From contig JAPOOQ010000109.1 in the NCBI GenBank assembly GCA_026713345.1, positions 1-16,368 of the forward strand: 16,368 nt of DNA, read 5' to 3'. Positions 12,501-16,368 of the stretch are shown in pieces. The DNA comes from Gemmatimonadota bacterium. GTDB lineage: Bacteria > Gemmatimonadota > Gemmatimonadetes > Longimicrobiales > Gaopeijiaceae. The first letter of the stretch is position 1, and each line of letters starts with the position of its first letter. The notes below the pieces were generated by a model, which saw only the letters and a list, made by a program, of their open reading frames with translations, made no database searches and was not told the origin of the DNA. The translations under genes were made by a program, and so were the position numbers.

Positions 12501-14612
12501 CTAGCGCTCGCGTCCCCCGTCCCATGCCAGCGACAGTCCGACGTAGCCGCCGCGGGCCGGTCCCGGCTCGAAGTACCGCCCCCCGAAGGCGTTTACGACG
12601 ACAGAAGAGGCGTAGCGCACATCGGTGAGGTTGGTGACCGCGGCGAAGGGGGAGAGCCGCAGGCTGCCCGCGCGGATCCCGGTGCCTCCGGCGCGCAGCT
12701 CCACAAGCGTGTAGCTCTCGGCGCTGGAGTCGTTCGCGTCGTTGGCCGGCACGTCACCGCGCGCCTCCACCCGCAGCTCCCCGAACCAGGGTCCGCGTGC
12801 GGCCCGCAGCGCGGCCTCCATGCGGTGGGGCGCGATCCCCGGGATCGAGTTGTCGGCGTAGTCGTTGCCACCGACGGTGAATTCCGTGAAGCGCGCGTCG
12901 AGGTACCCGTACGCAAGGCGGGCGGTCAGTGTCGAGGAGAGCGAGGTGCGCGCCGAGAACTCGAATCCCTGGACGCGCGAACGCCCGGCGTTGCGGTAGA
13001 AGCGGCGTCCCGGGTCGGTGGGGACCTCGAAGGGCACCAGCTGGTTGGTGAGCGTGGTGGAGTAGGCCGCGAGGTCGTAGGAGGTGCGGCCGCCGAATTC
13101 GCCGCGCAGTCCACCTTCCAGCGTCCAGCCCTGCTGCGGCTCCAGTTCGGGGTTGAACCCGCCGGCGCGGTCGGGCCGGTTGGCGAGCTCGGTGGTGGTC
13201 GGCGTCTCGAAGGACCTCGCCACCGATGCGAAGAGGCCGTGGCCGCCCAGGTCGAGGTGGAAGCCGAGCGAGGGATTGAGGCCGGTCATGGTGCGGGAGC
13301 CGGAATCGTCCGGGTTGCCGGGGGCCTGGAAGCGGTCGTCCGCGTTGAAGCTGAAGTGGTCGAAGCGCAGGGCGCCCATAACGGCCAGACGTCCGGTGAG
13401 GGGGAACTGCAGCTGGGCGAAAAGGGCGCTCGCGCGAACGTCCTCCTGCTGGTCCCGCGTCAGCTCCCCCGCCTCGCCGCCGTCGTTGGCGAAGTTCCGG
13501 CGGTCGTCGCTCTGCAGTTCCCCCTCGACCCCGAAGTCCACGCGCGCGGTTCCGGTTCCCGTGTCCCAGCCGCGGGCCAGTCCCAGGCGGACCCCGCCAC
13601 CTCTGCGCGTGAGGTCGATCACGCTGTTGGGGATGGGGTTGTCCAGCTCCCGCCCCACGGCGTAGGCGGAAAACGTCCCTTCGAGGGCGCCGACGCCACC
13701 CTGCCAGCTCACCCCCGCCTGGCCCTGCCGCGCGTCCTTGCGGGTGCCGCGCCGCACGTTGAATCCCCAGGCCTCGTTGCTGCCCTCGTCGAAGAGCTCG
13801 GCCGGCAGCGATCCGCCGTTGAGCGCGTCGAGGTCGGCGCCGCTGAGCTGCAGCGCCAGGGTGCCGCCGCCGGCGCTGGTGGTGAGGCCGACGTTCAGGG
13901 TTGTCCGCGTGGCCTGGCTGTACGGGTCCTCGCCCGACCCGGTGGTGTTGTCGCGGAAGCCGTCGAACCGGCTCTGCGTGGCACTGGCGCGGAAGGCGAT
14001 GCCGCCGGAGGTGCCCGATCCGGTCGCCTGCAGGCGAAGCATCCCGTTCGAGCCCGCCACCACGGTCGCGTCCTGCCGGTACGGGCCGCTGTGCGGTGCC
14101 GCGCTCTCAAAGAGGATCACCCCGCCTGCGCCGTTCCCGTACAGGGCGGCGGCGGGGCCCCTGAGCGCCTGCACGCGCCCCAGCGAACCGATATCGAGGT
14201 GGTCCAGAGTGGACTGCCCGTCGGGAAGGGTGGCGGGGATGCCGTCGATGAGGATCTTGATGCCGCGCACGCCGAACTGCGAGCGGGCCCCGAAGCCGCG
14301 AATCGAGATCCGTTCCCCCTGGGACGGGTTGTAGCGGTTCTGCACCCTCACCCCCGGGAGACCGTGCAGCGCTTCCTCGATGAACACGCCGCTGTTGCCT
14401 TCCGCGAGCTCGGGCCCCGCGAGCACGGAGGTGGCGAAGGGCATCCGGTCCAGCCGCACCGGGGACCTGAGGACCGTCACCACGACGGGTGGCAGCGTGA
14501 CGGTGTCCGCGCGCTCCGTCTGACCCTGGGCGGGCGCTGCGAGAAGCGGCGCCGTGGAGAGGAGCGCGGCGAGCAGGGTGACCGGCTGTGGTGGGAGGGG
14601 GCTGGTCTTCAA
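12501..14612 (-). CDS. TonB-dependent outer membrane receptor, PqqU/YncD-like plug
   Basis: 703 residues, a complete receptor that would import a substrate across the outer membrane using TonB energy. A signal peptide (about residues 1-30, ending near AAPAQGQTE) precedes a possible TonB-box region (TVTLPPVVVT). The plug domain (about residues 45-165) is followed by a ~22-strand beta-barrel. The plug has RISIRGFGARSQFGVRGI, then LIDGIPATLPDGQ, and ALRGPAAALYGNGAGGVI. From memory this is very like E. coli YncD/PqqU, the pyrroloquinoline quinone (PQQ) receptor, so PQQ or a similar cofactor is a plausible substrate; the barrel loops that set specificity I cannot compare. The start is a TTG at 14612 chosen by its Shine-Dalgarno and signal peptide; the frame is open upstream to 14843, inside the neighbour. 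The neighbouring gene ends 40 nt upstream on the same strand. Confidence 0.9.
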   Translation of the reverse strand: MKTSPLPPQPVTLLAALLSTAPLLAAPAQGQTERADTVTLPPVVVTVLRSPVRLDRMPFATSVLAGPELAEGNSGVFIEEALHGLPGVRVQNRYNPSQGERISIRGFGARSQFGVRGIKILIDGIPATLPDGQSTLDHLDIGSLGRVQALRGPAAALYGNGAGGVILFESAAPHSGPYRQDATVVAGSNGMLRLQATGSGTSGGIAFRASATQSRFDGFRDNTTGSGEDPYSQATRTTLNVGLTTSAGGGTLALQLSGADLDALNGGSLPAELFDEGSNEAWGFNVRRGTRKDARQGQAGVSWQGGVGALEGTFSAYAVGRELDNPIPNSVIDLTRRGGGVRLGLARGWDTGTGTARVDFGVEGELQSDDRRNFANDGGEAGELTRDQQEDVRASALFAQLQFPLTGRLAVMGALRFDHFSFNADDRFQAPGNPDDSGSRTMTGLNPSLGFHLDLGGHGLFASVARSFETPTTTELANRPDRAGGFNPELEPQQGWTLEGGLRGEFGGRTSYDLAAYSTTLTNQLVPFEVPTDPGRRFYRNAGRSRVQGFEFSARTSLSSTLTARLAYGYLDARFTEFTVGGNDYADNSIPGIAPHRMEAALRAARGPWFGELRVEARGDVPANDANDSSAESYTLVELRAGGTGIRAGSLRLSPFAAVTNLTDVRYASSVVVNAFGGRYFEPGPARGGYVGLSLAWDGGRER

Positions 14613-14618
14613 CGCTCG

Positions 14619-14623
14619 TTCCT
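14619..14623 (-). promoter_or_regulatory. Shine-Dalgarno deciding the TTG start of the TonB receptor
   Basis: On the minus strand AGGAA lies 6 nt before TTG (first base 14612). No ATG or GTG lies between this site and the signal peptide core, so TTG is the supported start. Confidence 0.6.
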
Positions 14624-14652
14624 GTTCCTGGTTGGGGATGGGTACCGGGAAG

Positions 14653-16368
14653 CTATGGGGAGCCCGGGTCCGTCTCAACCACGAGGTCGAGCGTCGCCAC
14701 CAGCCGACCGGACGCGGCCCTGGCGACGCCTTCCGCCCAGGCGGCCCGGTAGGAGAGGAGTTCGGCATCCGAGCGCCCCTCGCCTGGACCCCAGCCGGGC
14801 CTGAGCACCGCCACCCGCAGATCGGTGTCGACCGGGACGCCACAGGCCAGATAGTAGCCGCTCTCGTTCGTAGTCACGATCAGGCCTTTCTGCCATAGAT
14901 GGAACACTTCGGCGTCGCGGGTAACCTCGAATTCGCGCGCGATGATCCGCACGGCCACACCGCTCAACGGGACGCCGCGGTGGTCCGTCACCCGGCCCAG
15001 GAGAGCACCCGGGCCGGCGGCGGCGTGGTCCCGGGTGCTGTCGGCGCCTCCGGCTTCCGCGGTCCGCTCGGCTTCCCGCTCGCGCTCGCGGCAGAGCCTG
15101 TTCACCGCCACCCCTACGGTCGGCGCCGCGAAATTGACCTGGGCCGATGTGAGCGCGTCCTCCACCACGGCCACCTCGAAGGGGCGCGGGCGAAAGCCGA
15201 GCTGATCCAGATATGGGTGGGAGAAGTTGACGGTGTAGCCGCCGGCTCGAAGGTGCGTCAACACGAACCTCCCGTCCCGGCCGGTGATTACCTCCGCGTT
15301 GGTCCCTTCGACGAAGACAAGGGCTCCGGGGAGACCCGTTCGCAGACTGTCAAAGACGATTCCGGCGATCCGTCCCCCGAGGTCTGCCTCCAGCACCGTC
15401 TCCTCGTTGCCGTGAGCCCGCAGCACGTCGCCTCCCTCTTCGCGCAGCCCGGCAAGCCTCACGCCGGTGCCGTCCGTGAAGGGGTTGGAGAAGCGTCCTG
15501 CCTGGGGCATCCGGATGCGCCACGAATCCACGATCCAGGTGCCGTTGGGCATCGCCCTGAAGTCGACCCTGCCGCTTGCCGCGTGGTTCAGGGCGTCGGG
15601 AAGCCCAAGGTTCACGTAGCGGAAGTCCAGCCACTTCAACTCCCCGTTCGCGGGATCGAGCCAGAGCGTTCCGGTGATCTCCGGGAGGCGGCGTCCGGGG
15701 ACCAGTTCGAAGGCGAGGCCGATCGATCCCGGCGCGCGGTCTTCGTCGCGGCGCAGCCGGAAACAGTGCGTGTCGAGGAAGGGGTCGGAGAGCAGCACGG
15801 CGGCATCGGGAGCCCAGTAGAGGGATTCGTCGGTGTTGATGCGGGCGAAGCCGCCGTCGATCAGGACCTCGGCCGGGCGGGCAACGTAGGGAGACCTGCT
15901 GTAACCCTGCTGGAAGGTCCGGTTCTCCGTGATCACCCTGCGCCCCTCGGGGTCGAGTTCGCGGACGATCTTCATCATCTCGTACCGGTAGAGGCCGCGC
16001 TCCTGGGCCCACGCCGCCGCTGCGAGGGCCTTGCGCGCTTCGTCCCACACGCGGGTGACCGCGAGACCCTCCTCAGGTCGCACCCGGCAGCGGGACTCCC
16101 CCTCCACCTCGATGCCCTCCAGCGAGATTGCCTGCACAACCACGTCGATCCGGATGGTGAGGGTGTCCCCGGCCGCGATGTCGAATGGGTCCGACCAGGT
16201 GGTCGCGTACCCGATCCGTTCCGCCTTCACGCGGTACCGACCCGCCGCCGGCGACTCAAGTTCGAAGAGGCCGCTGGCGCGGGTCAGGATGCTGGCCAGG
16301 CGCCGGTCTTCGCCGTCCACGAGGGTCATCATCGCGCCCCCGACACCTTCTGAGCCCTGGAGGCCGAC
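14653..16368 (-). CDS. Protein with three carboxypeptidase-regulatory-like domains (N-terminus outside the window)
   Basis: 571 residues are visible. The frame is open through base 16368, so the ATG at 16332 is probably internal and the true start, with any signal peptide, lies to the right. The first domain (visible residues ~1-85) has the carboxypeptidase-regulatory/Ig-like pattern (GAMMTLVDGEDRRLAS, then GLFELESPAAGRYRVKAERIGY). Residues ~95-325 form a beta-rich region I cannot name, including LPEITGTLWLDPANGELKWL and DFRAMPNGTWIVDSWRI, resembling exported domains that bind or model surface material. A second regulatory-like domain is at ~329-400 (GRIAGIVFDSLRTGLPGALV) and a third at ~454-560 (LLGRVTDHRGVPLSGVAVRI). 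No peptidase catalytic motif is visible, so the name should not imply an enzyme. It precedes the TonB receptor by 40 nt on the same strand and is likely co-transcribed with it. Confidence 0.8.
   Translation of the reverse strand, partial: VGLQGSEGVGGAMMTLVDGEDRRLASILTRASGLFELESPAAGRYRVKAERIGYATTWSDPFDIAAGDTLTIRIDVVVQAISLEGIEVEGESRCRVRPEEGLAVTRVWDEARKALAAAAWAQERGLYRYEMMKIVRELDPEGRRVITENRTFQQGYSRSPYVARPAEVLIDGGFARINTDESLYWAPDAAVLLSDPFLDTHCFRLRRDEDRAPGSIGLAFELVPGRRLPEITGTLWLDPANGELKWLDFRYVNLGLPDALNHAASGRVDFRAMPNGTWIVDSWRIRMPQAGRFSNPFTDGTGVRLAGLREEGGDVLRAHGNEETVLEADLGGRIAGIVFDSLRTGLPGALVFVEGTNAEVITGRDGRFVLTHLRAGGYTVNFSHPYLDQLGFRPRPFEVAVVEDALTSAQVNFAAPTVGVAVNRLCREREREAERTAEAGGADSTRDHAAAGPGALLGRVTDHRGVPLSGVAVRIIAREFEVTRDAEVFHLWQKGLIVTTNESGYYLACGVPVDTDLRVAVLRPGWGPGEGRSDAELLSYRAAWAEGVARAASGRLVATLDLVVETDPGSP

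Noticed and set aside
12498..12507. Perfect 10-bp palindrome GCGCTAGCGC over the TonB-receptor stop codon, considered as terminator or operator
   Set aside because: Too short for a stable terminator, without a T tract, and located at a gene end; likely chance in GC-rich DNA.
12825..14804. Long plus-strand open frame (659 codons) antisense to the TonB receptor
   Set aside because: It is a GC-rich shadow of the receptor gene: composition is biased to Gly/Ala/Arg/Val, it has no domain or signal pattern, and the minus strand holds clear TonB-plug motifs.
14899..16353. Plus-strand open frame of 484 codons antisense to the regulatory-domain protein
   Set aside because: Same reason: no recognisable motif or ribosome site, while the minus strand encodes repeated regulatory-like domains.

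Overview
The window is GC-rich (strong G/C preference at third codon positions). It encodes an outer-membrane, TonB-dependent lifestyle: TolC, a TonB receptor, lipoproteins and small outer-membrane-like proteins. Together with the typical trio of an ECF sigma factor, a cysteine-free single-TM protein and a Spy-like protein, and a carboxypeptidase-regulatory-domain protein beside a TonB receptor, this suggests a Gram-negative bacterium of the Gemmatimonadota type. That assignment is inference from gene style; no rRNA or other marker is present. No tRNA, rRNA, CRISPR array, transposase or phage gene was seen.

Layout. The left edge (1-381, +) is the C-terminal part of an unrecognised protein whose start lies outside. 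From 469 to 7072 (+) runs one tight gene chain: an ECF sigma factor, a small membrane protein (candidate anti-sigma factor), a membrane-anchored Spy/CpxP-like protein, a TolC-family outer-membrane channel, a MacB-type ATPase, a MacA-type adaptor lipoprotein with a very long Gly/Ala/Met-rich insert, and a MacB-type permease. It reads as a self-contained envelope-stress module in which a sigma factor is co-transcribed with a complete tripartite efflux pump. Convergent to it, with only 7 nt between the stop codons, is a second sigma module on the minus strand (9468 down to 7080): an ECF sigma factor, a single-TM cysteine-free candidate anti-sigma factor and an exported two-PDZ protein, each linked by overlap or a few nucleotides.

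Right part. Divergent from the second sigma gene is threonine synthase (9642-10832, +). It meets a small exported, probably beta-barrel protein (10858-11358, -). A lipoprotein phosphodiester glycosidase (11498-12472, +) faces a minus-strand pair: a TonB-dependent receptor resembling the PqqU/YncD family in its plug domain (12501-14612), and a large protein with three carboxypeptidase-regulatory-like domains (14653 to beyond the right edge). The longest non-coding stretch is about 170 nt. Three convergent gene pairs are separated by only 7, 25 and 28 nt with no recognisable intrinsic terminator. Several -10-like elements lie only 8-12 nt upstream of start codons that lack a usable Shine-Dalgarno, which hints at leaderless transcripts.
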